A model generated the notes under the pieces. It was not told the origin of the DNA. It searched no databases and saw nothing but the letters and a program-made list of their open reading frames with translations. From JAMLGJ01 sp047972145 (GTDB taxonomy: Bacteria > Actinomycetota > Acidimicrobiia > Acidimicrobiales > Microtrichaceae), in contig JBKEAI010000164.1 of assembly GCA_047972145.1 (NCBI GenBank), forward strand, positions 1-17,973: a stretch of 17,973 nucleotides of DNA, written 5' to 3'. Position numbers and translations under genes: made by a program. Positions 7,284 to 15,768 of this stretch are shown one piece after another (the stretch's first letter is position 1; every line of letters begins with the position of its first letter).

Positions 7284-8491
7284 CGCGCCCTTCCCTCCTG
7301 CGCCATCGAGTGATGCGAACGGGGCAGGCGGGACGAGAGCCCACACACGACCTCGTAGGCGATCGTGTCGGTGTGCTCCGCCCAGTCCCACGCGCCCACG
7401 TACCGATCTCGTTCGGCGGGCTGAGCATCACCGTCCGGATCCGAAGCGCTGGGTGGAGCCTGTGAACCGATGAGCACCGCCTCGTCACCGCGACGGACAG
7501 TGGTTCCCGCACCCTGCGCGGTGGGCCCCAGCTCCACCACCAACTGGTCCATGGTGACCACACCCCGGATCGGTCGGGGTCGACCCCCGACGAGCACCTC
7601 ACCACCGCCGAGACCGAGCTCACGGGGAACCCCATCGGCGTAGCCCACCGGCAACACGGCCACGTCGGTGTCGACGTCGAAGCGGTGTGCAAGTCCGTAG
7701 CTGACCCCTTCTCCGGCGCGGACGGTCCCGGTATGGCTCACCTCGGTGATGAGCGACAGCGCCGGACGCAGGTCGACCATCGCACCCAGCGCGGGAGACG
7801 GCGCAAGTCCGTAGATGGCGATCCCACAGCGCACCAGGTCGAACCGTGCGCCGGGATGCGCGATCGCCCCCGCCGAGTTGGCTGCGTGCAGGGTGCCGGT
7901 GTCTATCCCTGCGCTGCGCAGCGAGTCGACGACCCTCGCGAACACGGCGAGTTGCTCTGCGGTCTCGGGCCGATCGGGCTCGTCCGCAACGGCCAGGTGG
8001 GTGAAGGTGCCGTCGAGTATCAGGTGCGACGAACCATGCACCTCTGCGGCCAGGTCGCGGGCGTTGCGGGGCATCGCGCCGACACGGTGCATCCCGGTGT
8101 CCACCTTGAGGTGCACCGACCAGCGGGCACTGCTGCCGCCACGGGCGCGAGCGGCCTGCGCCGCGGCCGGCACGCTCTCGCGGTGGTACAGGGTCGGTGT
8201 GAGGTGGTGCGAGTACGCCTCGGTGAACTCGTCGATCGGTGGTTCCGACAACAACAGGATCGGCGCTTCGATACCGGCGTCGCGCAGTTGCACTCCTTCT
8301 TCGACCAGGGCCACCCCAAGCATCCGTGCACCTGCATCGAGGGCGGTGCGGGCCACCTCGACCGCTCCGTGGCCGTACCCGTCGGCTTTGACCACCGCGC
8401 ACATCTCGACACCGCCCGCGGCCTCGCGCACAGCGCGCACGTTGTGCGAGACAGCATCGAGATCGACGACCACCCGGGCGTGACGCGGCAC
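7280..8491 (-). CDS. alr: Alanine racemase
   Basis: A PLP enzyme that makes D-alanine for peptidoglycan. The 403-residue product starts in the TIM-barrel with VVVDLDAVSHNVRAVR. It holds the PLP lysine K35 in AVVKADGYGHG, VDTGMHRVG (130-138), RCGIAIYGL (221-229) and the second catalytic base Y265 in GVSYGL, with MDQ (314-316) in the C-terminal barrel and AYEVVCGLSSRLPR near the end. Residues about 345-366 form a Ser/Pro/Asp-rich insert between the last barrel strands not found in most Alr proteins. The GTG at 8489-8491 fits the family N-terminus, although a GGAG sequence directly abuts it, which is too close for an ideal ribosome site. It follows nnr by 9 bp and overlaps the glycosyltransferase by 4 bp. 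Confidence 0.95.
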   Translation of the reverse strand: MPRHARVVVDLDAVSHNVRAVREAAGGVEMCAVVKADGYGHGAVEVARTALDAGARMLGVALVEEGVQLRDAGIEAPILLLSEPPIDEFTEAYSHHLTPTLYHRESVPAAAQAARARGGSSARWSVHLKVDTGMHRVGAMPRNARDLAAEVHGSSHLILDGTFTHLAVADEPDRPETAEQLAVFARVVDSLRSAGIDTGTLHAANSAGAIAHPGARFDLVRCGIAIYGLAPSPALGAMVDLRPALSLITEVSHTGTVRAGEGVSYGLAHRFDVDTDVAVLPVGYADGVPRELGLGGGEVLVGGRPRPIRGVVTMDQLVVELGPTAQGAGTTVRRGDEAVLIGSQAPPSASDPDGDAQPAERDRYVGAWDWAEHTDTIAYEVVCGLSSRLPRSHHSMAQEGRAR

Positions 8492-8500
8492 CTCCGCAGG

Positions 8501-9892
8501 CTAATCAGCGCCGAGCTCCGAGCGGGCCGCTCCGAGCTGCTCCGCCACATCGCCCGCCACCACGCCGTGTTCACCTGCCAGTCGGGCTGCGACGCCGAGC
8601 AGGTGTGCGGCCGCGGCCGCGGCGTGCAGCGGCCGCGCCCGCGCAGCGAGGTGTGCACCGATGAGCCCACTCAGCACGTCACCGGTGCCCGCTGTCGCCA
8701 GCCGTTGGTCACCCGAGCGCACCACGAAAGCCTCGCCCTCGGGTGCAGCAACGACAGTGGTCGGTCCCTTCAACAGCACCACACAGCGGTGGTGCGATGC
8801 CGCCTCGCGTGCCGCGGCGAGGCGGTCGGTGCCCGGCGCACGGCCCATGAGCGCCTCGTACTCGCGGTCGTGGGGGGTCAACACCACCCGACGTCCTCCC
8901 CCGGGGGTGCCGGCAGCGGAGATCCTCGCGCCGATCGGTTCGCTTCCGAGCACCACCAGGGCGTCTGCATCCACGACCACCGGCACCCCGCTCGAAGCGG
9001 TTGCCAGGATCTGTGGGGCCAACCCAGGATCCCGCCCGATACCCGGGCCCACCACCATCGCAGCGAACCTGGATGCCTCCGAGGCCACCATCGCCCCCCA
9101 ACCCGTCGCCGCCAGCGCGACACCGACGGACTCGAGCGGGCCCTCGGGATGTTCCACCCCCGGACTCGACACCCTCACGTAGCCGGCACCGCCGCGCATC
9201 GCGCCACGGGCGCACAACCGCGGTGCGCCGCTCATCCCAGGTGACCCGCCCACCACCCAGAGGGCGTGGGACCACTTGTGATCCGACGGCCCGCGCCGCG
9301 GAACCCACTCGAGGACATCGGAATCGGTGACCAGGTGTGCGGAGGCCCCGCCGACATCGAGCCCGATGTCCGCGAGCACAACCTCCCCGGCATAGTCAGG
9401 GCCGTCCCCCTGGAGCAGTCCCGGTTTGAGCGCAGCAAAGCTCACGGTGCGCCTGGCCCGCCACGGGCTACCCGAAGCGGTCCCGTTCAGGCCGTCGATC
9501 CCCGAGGGGATGTCCACCGCCAACACCTGCACATCGCCCAGGGGTGGAGGTTCCCAGGTGCCGCGGAAACCCGTGCCGTAGGCAGCGTCGACCAACAGGT
9601 CGAAGCGATCGGTCTCCTCGGTGAACGAAGCGCCAGCCGATGCGACCTCGGTGGCGCCCACCACACGCACCCGCACCCCGCGCTGTTCGAGGAGTTCGGC
9701 CGCGACACGTCCGTCGTTGCCGTTGTTGCCCTTACCCGCCACCACCAGCACGCGCCTGCCGTAGCTCCCACCGAGCAGATCGAGGGCCTCGCGCCGCACC
9801 GCGTGTGCGGCCCGGCGGATCAACACGTCGGTCGGCTCCGGAGCGGACGCGTCGATCGCCGCCATCTCAGCCGGTGTGACGACCGGGATCAC
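8501..9892 (-). CDS. nnr: Bifunctional NAD(P)H-hydrate epimerase / ADP-dependent dehydratase
   Basis: Repairs hydrated NADH and NADPH: the N-terminal YjeF_N domain epimerises R-NAD(P)HX and the C-terminal ribokinase-like domain dehydrates the S form with ADP. With the GTG at 9890-9892 the protein has 463 residues. Motifs are GKGNNGNDG (53-61) and DIPSGIDG (127-134) in the epimerase half. The dehydratase half has VVGPGIGR (280-287), DADAL (308-312), LTPHDREYEAL (338-348), LKGPTT (374-379) and ATAGTGDVLSG (399-409), whose Asp405 is the catalytic base. The start is set by a GGGGAGAGG ribosome site five bases upstream. A GTG 13 codons earlier (9931) is less likely. It follows acpS and precedes alr, the usual actinobacterial order. 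Confidence 0.94.
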   Translation of the reverse strand: MIPVVTPAEMAAIDASAPEPTDVLIRRAAHAVRREALDLLGGSYGRRVLVVAGKGNNGNDGRVAAELLEQRGVRVRVVGATEVASAGASFTEETDRFDLLVDAAYGTGFRGTWEPPPLGDVQVLAVDIPSGIDGLNGTASGSPWRARRTVSFAALKPGLLQGDGPDYAGEVVLADIGLDVGGASAHLVTDSDVLEWVPRRGPSDHKWSHALWVVGGSPGMSGAPRLCARGAMRGGAGYVRVSSPGVEHPEGPLESVGVALAATGWGAMVASEASRFAAMVVGPGIGRDPGLAPQILATASSGVPVVVDADALVVLGSEPIGARISAAGTPGGGRRVVLTPHDREYEALMGRAPGTDRLAAAREAASHHRCVVLLKGPTTVVAAPEGEAFVVRSGDQRLATAGTGDVLSGLIGAHLAARARPLHAAAAAAHLLGVAARLAGEHGVVAGDVAEQLGAARSELGAD

Positions 9893-9897
9893 CCCAA

Positions 9898-9906
9898 CCT
9901 CTCCCC
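9898..9906 (-). promoter_or_regulatory. Ribosome binding site that decides the nnr start
   Basis: On the minus strand GGGGAGAGG lies five bases before GTG 9890-9892. The alternative GTG at 9929-9931 lacks a comparable site, so the shorter Nnr is preferred. Confidence 0.7.
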
Positions 9907-9935
9907 GCACCGATCGCGTCCGGGGGTGCACGACC

Positions 9936-10415
9936 TCACGCGGTCACCGTCACCAGCACCGTCGGCCGCCCCCGCTGCTGTAGCAGTCGGAACTGCGCCT
10001 CGACACGCTCGAGCCCCGCTCCGGTGGCCAGATCGGATGCCACGCCGTGGAGTTGCACCGAGGAACCCTCGGGCCAGGGTCCAGCACCCGCGACAAGTTC
10101 GACCGAATCAAACGGGACCGTGTCGAATCCCGCGCCGAGGGACTTCATCACGGCTTCCTTGAATGCGAAGAGCTGGGCCGCGGCTAGGGCGCGCCCCGCC
10201 GGGTCACCCAACTCCGGCCGTTCGCGCTCTGCGGGCGTGCAGATCCGATCCAACAACCCCGGGGTGCGTTCGAGAGCTTGGGCCATGCGATCCACACAGC
10301 ACAGGTCGACCCCCACCGCTCGGATGCCGACGTCGGCCCCATGGCCTGGTCCGCTGCGCTCGCGCGGCGCATCGCAGGACGGGTCCGAACCGGTGTGCGG
10401 ACCCGTGCTGCTCAT
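9936..10415 (-). CDS. acpS: Holo-[acyl-carrier-protein] synthase
   Basis: Transfers 4'-phosphopantetheine from CoA to the serine of acyl carrier protein. The core motifs AVGVDLCCVDRM with the Mg-binding D37 and LFAFKEAVMKSLGAG with E87 are separated by 50 residues, exactly as in AcpS (D8 and E58 in shorter homologues). The 159 residues exceed the usual 120-130 because of a polar, probably disordered N-terminal leader of about 30 residues. The ATG at 10413-10415 overlaps the GlmS stop as ATGA, which supports this start. A GTG at codon 29 (just before GIRAVGVD) would give a standard-length enzyme. It sits between glmS and nnr as in other actinobacteria. Confidence 0.92.
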   Translation of the reverse strand: MSSTGPHTGSDPSCDAPRERSGPGHGADVGIRAVGVDLCCVDRMAQALERTPGLLDRICTPAERERPELGDPAGRALAAAQLFAFKEAVMKSLGAGFDTVPFDSVELVAGAGPWPEGSSVQLHGVASDLATGAGLERVEAQFRLLQQRGRPTVLVTVTA

Positions 10416-13400
10416 CGCCAGCGTTGGGCGAGGTCGAGGATCGGAACCGTCAACAGGTCGAGCATCGATTGTTGCTCGAGAAGCGAGTCGTCGAAGTCGT
10501 CCTCGGTCTCGGTGACCGCGTCGCGCAGTGCCTGGTAGCGACGCCGGTATCCCTGTAGCACCGCGCGTGCGGTCGCCGCCGGAAGGTGCTCTGCCAGCTC
10601 CACGTGCAACAGCACCAGGCCCACCGGAACGAGGTTGCGGACCTCGGGGATGATCACGACGTGTCGTCCGTCGCTGTGGCCGGTCGCCACCATCAACTCG
10701 CGCTCGCGGGCGACCAGCGCCTTGGTGCCGCGCAGGCGCGGGTCGGTCTCGGTGCGCGACGTGAGCCCGGCGGCAACTCCCCCGCTGCCGATCACCTCGA
10801 GGGTCGCAGCGGGTAGATCCCCGCCACCGTCGAGGCGGTAGCGCGTGTGACCGATGACCGAGACCACGGCGGGGTCGAGCTCGGCGAGGGTCCGCAGAGT
10901 CGCGTACGGCAGCGACTCACGGCTGGCGCCGGTGGCGACCGTGGCATCCACCAGGGCGACCGTGAGGAGCGACTCGTCGCTGCGGCTGATGCCGACGGTA
11001 ACCGTCTTGGCCTGGTGCTTGATCGCATCCACGGGCCGGGTCAGCTCGTCTATCGCGTCGCCGAGCGAAGCGCTCAGGTCTTCGAGCACGCGACCCGGTG
11101 TGCCGATCGTGCCCATCTCGACCTCGTAGCCGTCCAGCGGAGCGAGGCCGGTCGCGTAGCGGAACAACCCGGACAGCTCGACCGCGGTCGCAGCCTCCAG
11201 CTGCCCGTTGTAGGAACCCGCCGCCAGGCGGCGGTTCCAGTCGGCCATGTGGCCGGTGAGCTCGGGCTGGAGCCGGGAGAGGATCTCAGCCGCATCCACC
11301 GGTTCGCCATCGCTGGTGAGGTCCACCTCGGCGACCGACTCGTCGATCGCAGCATGAGCGGCCCGCAGCGGCGCCGCCTGGGAGTCGATGGCCAGCGCCG
11401 CCTCGTAGCCGAAGAGGTGCCCGACCATCGTGGCCAGCACGAAACCGAGTCGTGGATGGGTATCGGGCACCTCGAGGACCGCCAGGGCCGCCTCGAAGGA
11501 CCGGGCACCGGACGATGCGATCACGATCGGTGCAGCCTTGTGGGCCGCGAATATCGCGACCTCCTTGGCCACGTCGTCCGCGGTCGAGCCGCTCAGCCCG
11601 GCCGCGCAGACCAGGATCATCGGCTCGGCTGAGAGGTCGATGTGCTTCTTGTCCTCGGTAGCGTCGCACGCGATCGACTTGTAGCAGAGCTCCGAGAGCT
11701 TGATGCGCAGCTCCCGTGCAGCGATCTGGTTGACCCCGTTGCCCACCAGGGCCCAGTACCGCCTCGATGGTGCGTATTGCGAAGCGGCCTCCGCGATCGC
11801 CGGTCGGGTGGTGAGCACCTCTTCCATCAGGGTCGGCAATCCGGCGATCGCAGCGAGCACCTGCTGTTCGCCGGGATCGGTGACCCTGGCTGAACCGGGA
11901 ACGGCTTCCGCTATGCCGTATGCGAGCAGCATCCCCGCTGCGACCTGGGAGTAGAACGCCTTGGTGGACGCAACGCTCATCTCCACGTCGCGACCATCGG
12001 CGGTGTAGAGCACCCCGTCGGCCTTGTCGGTCAGGTCGCTGCCGCGACGGTTGACGATCGCAACCACCGAAGCCCCACGGGAACGTACGAGGTCGACCGT
12101 ACGGTTGGTGTCGGTGGTGGTGCCCGACTGGCTGATCGCCACCACGAGGGTGTCGGACATGTCCGCGGTCATCGAAAAGCCCGAGAGCTCGGTCGCCGGG
12201 AGCGCCGAGACCCGCAGGTCGGTGCCCGCGACCAACTCCGCGAGGAACCCAGCGAGGCTCTGGCCCGCGACCGCGGCGGTTCCCTGACCGATGACCAACA
12301 CCCGCGTGATCGTTCCGGCTGCGAGCCGCTGCACCGCATCCGCGGGCAGCGACGCCGAAGGGATCGCCACCGACCAGGTGCCGTCGTGCTCGCTGAGGCG
12401 TCCGCGCAGGGTGGTGCGGAACGAGTGCGGAGCATCGGTCACCTCCTTGAGCAGGAAGTGCGGGAAGTCCCCGCGGTCGATGTCTCTGGTGGTGATCTCC
12501 GCGGTGGTCAGGTCGTCGTCGGTCACCGGCAGTTCGGTGCCGTCGTAGGAGTAGCGCCGAATCGCCGAGGCCGACCCCACCGCATCGCTGCGTATCGACA
12601 CGACCTGGCCACGACTGCCGGTGGGGTTGTCGGGATCCGACGGGGTCTCCCCGTCGAGACGCAGGTATCGGTCGGTCTCCTCGACCACGCCGTAGGGCTC
12701 GCTCGCCACGATGAACGCGTCGTCGGCCACGCCCACGTAGAGCGCCTGGCCGGAGCCCCGCAGTGCGAGCTCGACCTCGCCGGGCTCCGCTGTGGTGGTG
12801 GCCGCGATGGCCACCGATCCCTCCATGCGGGCAACGGTCTCGCGGAAGGCCCCGGCCGAATCGACCGATCGGTTCGCGAGCGCCCGGCGCCACAGCGTCG
12901 GGATCACCTTGGCATCACAGGTCACCTCGGGCGGCAGCGAAAGGCCCTCTGCGGAGCTGAGCTCCGCGTAGTTGTCGACGTCGCCGTTGAGAACGGCGGT
13001 GGCCAGCACCGCAAGGTCCTCCGATGCGCTGAGCTCGTCGGAGGACTGCGGATGTGCATTGGGTTCGCTGACGATCCCGATCGATGCCCAGCGCGTGTGG
13101 CCCAGCACGATGGCTCCGACTTCCTCAGAGGCCAGAGCCGTTCGCAGGAGCTCGTCGCCGCGGATCGCGTCGCGCAGCGCGGCAGTGTTGTCGCCCAACT
13201 CGCCGATCTCCGCGGCCGCCTTGTGCACGATCACCAGCACCCCGTCGACGAGTCGCACCGAGCCACCCGTGAAGGTGACATCCGAGCGCGAAGCGAGAGC
13301 AGCAGCCACCTCGGGATCGGAGGGATCCAGACCATGGCCGGTGATCTGCACTTCGACACCGGCGCTGTCGCGGCCGCGCACCTCGAGACGATCGAGGGCC

Positions 13401-13876
13401 GAGAGGGCCTGATGGAGGCTCAGCAGAACCGCCACGCCCGCCGGGCCCGGTATCTGGGTGGTGAGCTTGCGGATCCCATCGGCTGCCCTCAGGCGATCGC
13501 GACCGATCGACCAAAGGGCGTCCTTGCACCGCAGCAGCGCCGAGTTGGTGGGCTCGAGCCGGTCCGCCGCGAGATCACATGCAGGATCGTCGAGGTATGC
13601 CTCTGCGCGAGCGACGAGTCCGGACAGCTCCGAGCAACTCGCCGCCACCATCTGGGTGAAGTCGGCATCCGCGAGAAGGCCCCGCACACCGGCGACGCCA
13701 CGCAGGTCCGCGTCGACTGCCTCGAGCACCTCCGCCGAGGCCTCGATCTCCCCCGGCCACGCGCTCGGGTCGATCGAGAGTCGTTCGGCCAGCGCAGCGA
13801 GCGAACCCGCGACAGCCGCTACGTCGGTCGTTGACCGGTCGCCGGCTCCGCGGACAATCGCGATGATCCCACACAT
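10412..13876 (-). CDS. glmS: Giant GlmS-like glutamine--fructose-6-phosphate aminotransferase
   Basis: Predicted to make glucosamine-6-phosphate from fructose-6-phosphate and glutamine. The 1154 residues are almost twice the usual 600-625. The Ntn nucleophile Cys2 fixes the start at ATG 13874-13876. The glutaminase domain is stretched: a helical, acidic insert (about 17-160) separates Cys2 from LEVRGRDSAG (164-173). GHTRWAS (259-265), NAHPQ (273-277), LNGDVDNY (296-303) and Asp321 follow. FLLKEVTDAPHSFRTTLRGR (474-493) leads into SIS1, with ISQSGTTTDT (581-590) and VASTKAFYSQ (635-644). SIS2 keeps K726, E729 and H745 at the spacing of E. coli K485, E488 and H504. An extra segment (about 845-945) precedes AKTVTV (956-961), which resembles the AKSVTV tail of normal GlmS. 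A further 193 residues have no recognised domain. It lies between glmM and acpS, so it is probably the housekeeping GlmS. A related but altered sugar-phosphate activity cannot be excluded. Confidence 0.85.
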   Translation of the reverse strand: MCGIIAIVRGAGDRSTTDVAAVAGSLAALAERLSIDPSAWPGEIEASAEVLEAVDADLRGVAGVRGLLADADFTQMVAASCSELSGLVARAEAYLDDPACDLAADRLEPTNSALLRCKDALWSIGRDRLRAADGIRKLTTQIPGPAGVAVLLSLHQALSALDRLEVRGRDSAGVEVQITGHGLDPSDPEVAAALASRSDVTFTGGSVRLVDGVLVIVHKAAAEIGELGDNTAALRDAIRGDELLRTALASEEVGAIVLGHTRWASIGIVSEPNAHPQSSDELSASEDLAVLATAVLNGDVDNYAELSSAEGLSLPPEVTCDAKVIPTLWRRALANRSVDSAGAFRETVARMEGSVAIAATTTAEPGEVELALRGSGQALYVGVADDAFIVASEPYGVVEETDRYLRLDGETPSDPDNPTGSRGQVVSIRSDAVGSASAIRRYSYDGTELPVTDDDLTTAEITTRDIDRGDFPHFLLKEVTDAPHSFRTTLRGRLSEHDGTWSVAIPSASLPADAVQRLAAGTITRVLVIGQGTAAVAGQSLAGFLAELVAGTDLRVSALPATELSGFSMTADMSDTLVVAISQSGTTTDTNRTVDLVRSRGASVVAIVNRRGSDLTDKADGVLYTADGRDVEMSVASTKAFYSQVAAGMLLAYGIAEAVPGSARVTDPGEQQVLAAIAGLPTLMEEVLTTRPAIAEAASQYAPSRRYWALVGNGVNQIAARELRIKLSELCYKSIACDATEDKKHIDLSAEPMILVCAAGLSGSTADDVAKEVAIFAAHKAAPIVIASSGARSFEAALAVLEVPDTHPRLGFVLATMVGHLFGYEAALAIDSQAAPLRAAHAAIDESVAEVDLTSDGEPVDAAEILSRLQPELTGHMADWNRRLAAGSYNGQLEAATAVELSGLFRYATGLAPLDGYEVEMGTIGTPGRVLEDLSASLGDAIDELTRPVDAIKHQAKTVTVGISRSDESLLTVALVDATVATGASRESLPYATLRTLAELDPAVVSVIGHTRYRLDGGGDLPAATLEVIGSGGVAAGLTSRTETDPRLRGTKALVARERELMVATGHSDGRHVVIIPEVRNLVPVGLVLLHVELAEHLPAATARAVLQGYRRRYQALRDAVTETEDDFDDSLLEQQSMLDLLTVPILDLAQRWR

Positions 13877-13902
13877 CGGACCGATTCTACGGGTTGGAGG
13901 GC

Positions 13903-15261
13903 TCAGTCAGAAGCTGCGGCAACCGAATCGGCTAGGTCCCCCGCGACCTTGCGTGCCAGTTCCTCGCTGTCGGCTTCCACCATCACACGCACGACCGGTT
14001 CGGTACCCGAGGGGCGCAGCAACACCCGCCCGTCGCCCGCCAGCCGGTCCGCAGCGGCACCGATCTGTTGTGCGAGTCGCTCGGCGACATCGGGCATCGG
14101 GTTGCCCACCGCCACGTTGACGAGCACCTGGGGAAGCCTGGTCATCGCAGCGTCGGCCAGATCCACCAGGGTGCGGCCGCTGCGCTTGAGGAGGTCGAGC
14201 ACCATCAACGCACTGAGGAGACCGTCGCCGGTGGTGCTGTGGCCGGTGAACACGATGTGGCCCGATTGCTCGCCGCCGAGGCTGTGACCCCCCGAACGCA
14301 ACGCCTCGAGGACATGGCGGTCACCGACGGAGGTCTCGACCACCGAGATCCCGTGGGACTCCATGGCACGACGGAAACCCAGGTTGGTCATGACCGTGAC
14401 CACGACCGTGTCGTTCGCGAGCAATCCCCGCTCGTGCAGGTCGATCGCACACATGGCCATCAGGTGGTCGCCGTCGATGAGGCGGCCGGTGTGGTCGACC
14501 GCCGCGATGCGGTCGGCGTCCCCGTCGAACGCAACACCCAGGTCTGCGGAGCGCCCCACCACCGATGCCGCGAGACCCTCGGGATGGTTGGAGCCGCACC
14601 CGTCGTTGATGTTCACCCCGTCGGGGTGGTCCGCGATGACCTCCAGGGTGGCGCCGAGGGAACGGAGCAACCGGGGGGCGAGCGTCGAATTGGCACCGTT
14701 CGCACAGTCGAGCACGAGCGAGAGCCCATCCAGCGTACGGCCCTCCAAGGTGGCAACGAGCGCGGCCCCATAGGGACCGAGCGGATCCTCGAGTACACCC
14801 GTCGTCCCGACGTGTTCAGCACCGGCGCGAGGGGGTACCGCTGTAGCGCCAGCGGAATCACCGGAGTCGAGCAGCGACTGAAGGACCTCCTCCATGGCGC
14901 TCTGTTGCTCATCGGAGAGCTTGTTGCCTCCCGGGGCGAAGACCTTCAGCCCGTTGTCGGAGAACGGGTTGTGCGACGCGGAGATGACCACGCCAGCGGT
15001 GGCCGCGTCGATCACACAACGGTGCGCCACCGCAGGGGTGGGGGCCACACCCATCGACTGGGCACGCGCCCCCTGCGAAGCGGCGCCCGCCAACACGGCG
15101 GACTCGAGCATCGGACCCGACAACCTCGTGTCCCGACCGGTGACGACGCGGTCCACCCCGAGGACCGACACCACGGCGCGGCCGAGGGCGAGTGCGAGTT
15201 CGGGTGTGACCGCCTCGTTGGCCACCCCCCGCACACCGTCGGTGCCGAAGCGCGCCGCCAC
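13903..15261 (-). CDS. glmM: Phosphoglucosamine mutase
   Basis: Converts glucosamine-6-phosphate to glucosamine-1-phosphate on the UDP-GlcNAc path. The 452 residues are normal for the family. It starts with ARFGTDGVRGVAN, and has the phosphoserine loop ISASHNPFSDNG (Ser96), the metal loop DGDADR (246-251), the sugar-binding GGEQSGH (329-335) and the phosphate-binding RPSGTEP (416-422). The start is a GTG at 15259-15261 with AGGC just upstream, directly at the conserved N-terminus. It lies 59 bp after rpsI and 26 bp before glmS, so mutase and synthase of the same pathway are adjacent and probably co-expressed. All catalytic motifs are intact. Confidence 0.97.
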   Translation of the reverse strand: MAARFGTDGVRGVANEAVTPELALALGRAVVSVLGVDRVVTGRDTRLSGPMLESAVLAGAASQGARAQSMGVAPTPAVAHRCVIDAATAGVVISASHNPFSDNGLKVFAPGGNKLSDEQQSAMEEVLQSLLDSGDSAGATAVPPRAGAEHVGTTGVLEDPLGPYGAALVATLEGRTLDGLSLVLDCANGANSTLAPRLLRSLGATLEVIADHPDGVNINDGCGSNHPEGLAASVVGRSADLGVAFDGDADRIAAVDHTGRLIDGDHLMAMCAIDLHERGLLANDTVVVTVMTNLGFRRAMESHGISVVETSVGDRHVLEALRSGGHSLGGEQSGHIVFTGHSTTGDGLLSALMVLDLLKRSGRTLVDLADAAMTRLPQVLVNVAVGNPMPDVAERLAQQIGAAADRLAGDGRVLLRPSGTEPVVRVMVEADSEELARKVAGDLADSVAAASD

Positions 15262-15320
15262 GGCCTAGCCCGCCTTTGCCGCGCGTGTGATCTGCTGAGC
15301 GTGCGTGGGCACAGCCCGCA

Positions 15321-15713
15321 TCAGCGCTTGGAGTACTGGGGCGCCTTGCGGGCCTTCTTGAGGCCGTACTTCTTCGATTCCTTCTCACGGGAATCGCGGG
15401 TCAGGAATCCGGCCGCCTTGAGCGCGCCACGCAACTCCGGGTCGGCCTCGACCAGGCTGCGCGCGATCCCCATGCGCACCGCTCCAGCCTGGCCGCTGAT
15501 ACCGCCACCATGAAGGGTGACGTCGACGTCGTAGGTGGAGTCGGTCTCGGTGAGCCGGAGCGGCTCGGTGAGGATCTGGCGGTGCGTCGCGTTGGGGAAG
15601 AACGCCTCGACGTCGCGGCCGTTGATCGTGATCGACCCGCTGCCCGGGCGCAGGCGGACTCTCGCCACCGCACGCTTGCGTCGGCCTGTTGTCTGGGTGA
15701 GTGGCTGGGTCAT
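15321..15713 (-). CDS. rpsI: 30S ribosomal protein S9
   Basis: The 130-residue S9 of the small subunit head; its basic C-terminal tail reaches the P-site tRNA. It shows TTGRRKRAVARVRLRPGSG near the start, the central HGGGISGQAGAVRMGIARSL, LTRDSREKESKKYGLKKARK, and the conserved terminal QYSKR. The ATG at 15711-15713 has GGAGA upstream at suitable spacing. It lies 55 bp after rplM, the near-universal rplM-rpsI pair. Codon use matches a highly expressed gene and nothing is unusual. Confidence 0.98.
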   Translation of the reverse strand: MTQPLTQTTGRRKRAVARVRLRPGSGSITINGRDVEAFFPNATHRQILTEPLRLTETDSTYDVDVTLHGGGISGQAGAVRMGIARSLVEADPELRGALKAAGFLTRDSREKESKKYGLKKARKAPQYSKR

Positions 15714-15768
15714 CGCGGGGTGTCTCCGGTGGCGTGGTGCTGGTCGGTGTCAGCGGGGATGGTCGGAA

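Noticed and set aside
6019..7692. 557-codon minus-strand frame over the glycosyltransferase and alr
   Set aside because: Arg/Gly/Pro-rich shadow in another phase of the same strand; the real genes explain the region.
7685..9244. 519-codon plus-strand frame opposite alr and nnr
   Set aside because: Antisense to two enzymes with intact catalytic motifs; its own translation is His/Arg-rich without a family match.
12386..13834. 482-codon open frame on the plus strand opposite glmS
   Set aside because: It is antisense to a gene with clear GlmS motifs and shows no recognisable family; long antisense frames are common at this GC content.
14068..15513. 481-codon plus-strand frame opposite glmM and rpsI
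   Set aside because: It crosses two well-identified genes on the other strand and has shadow-like composition.
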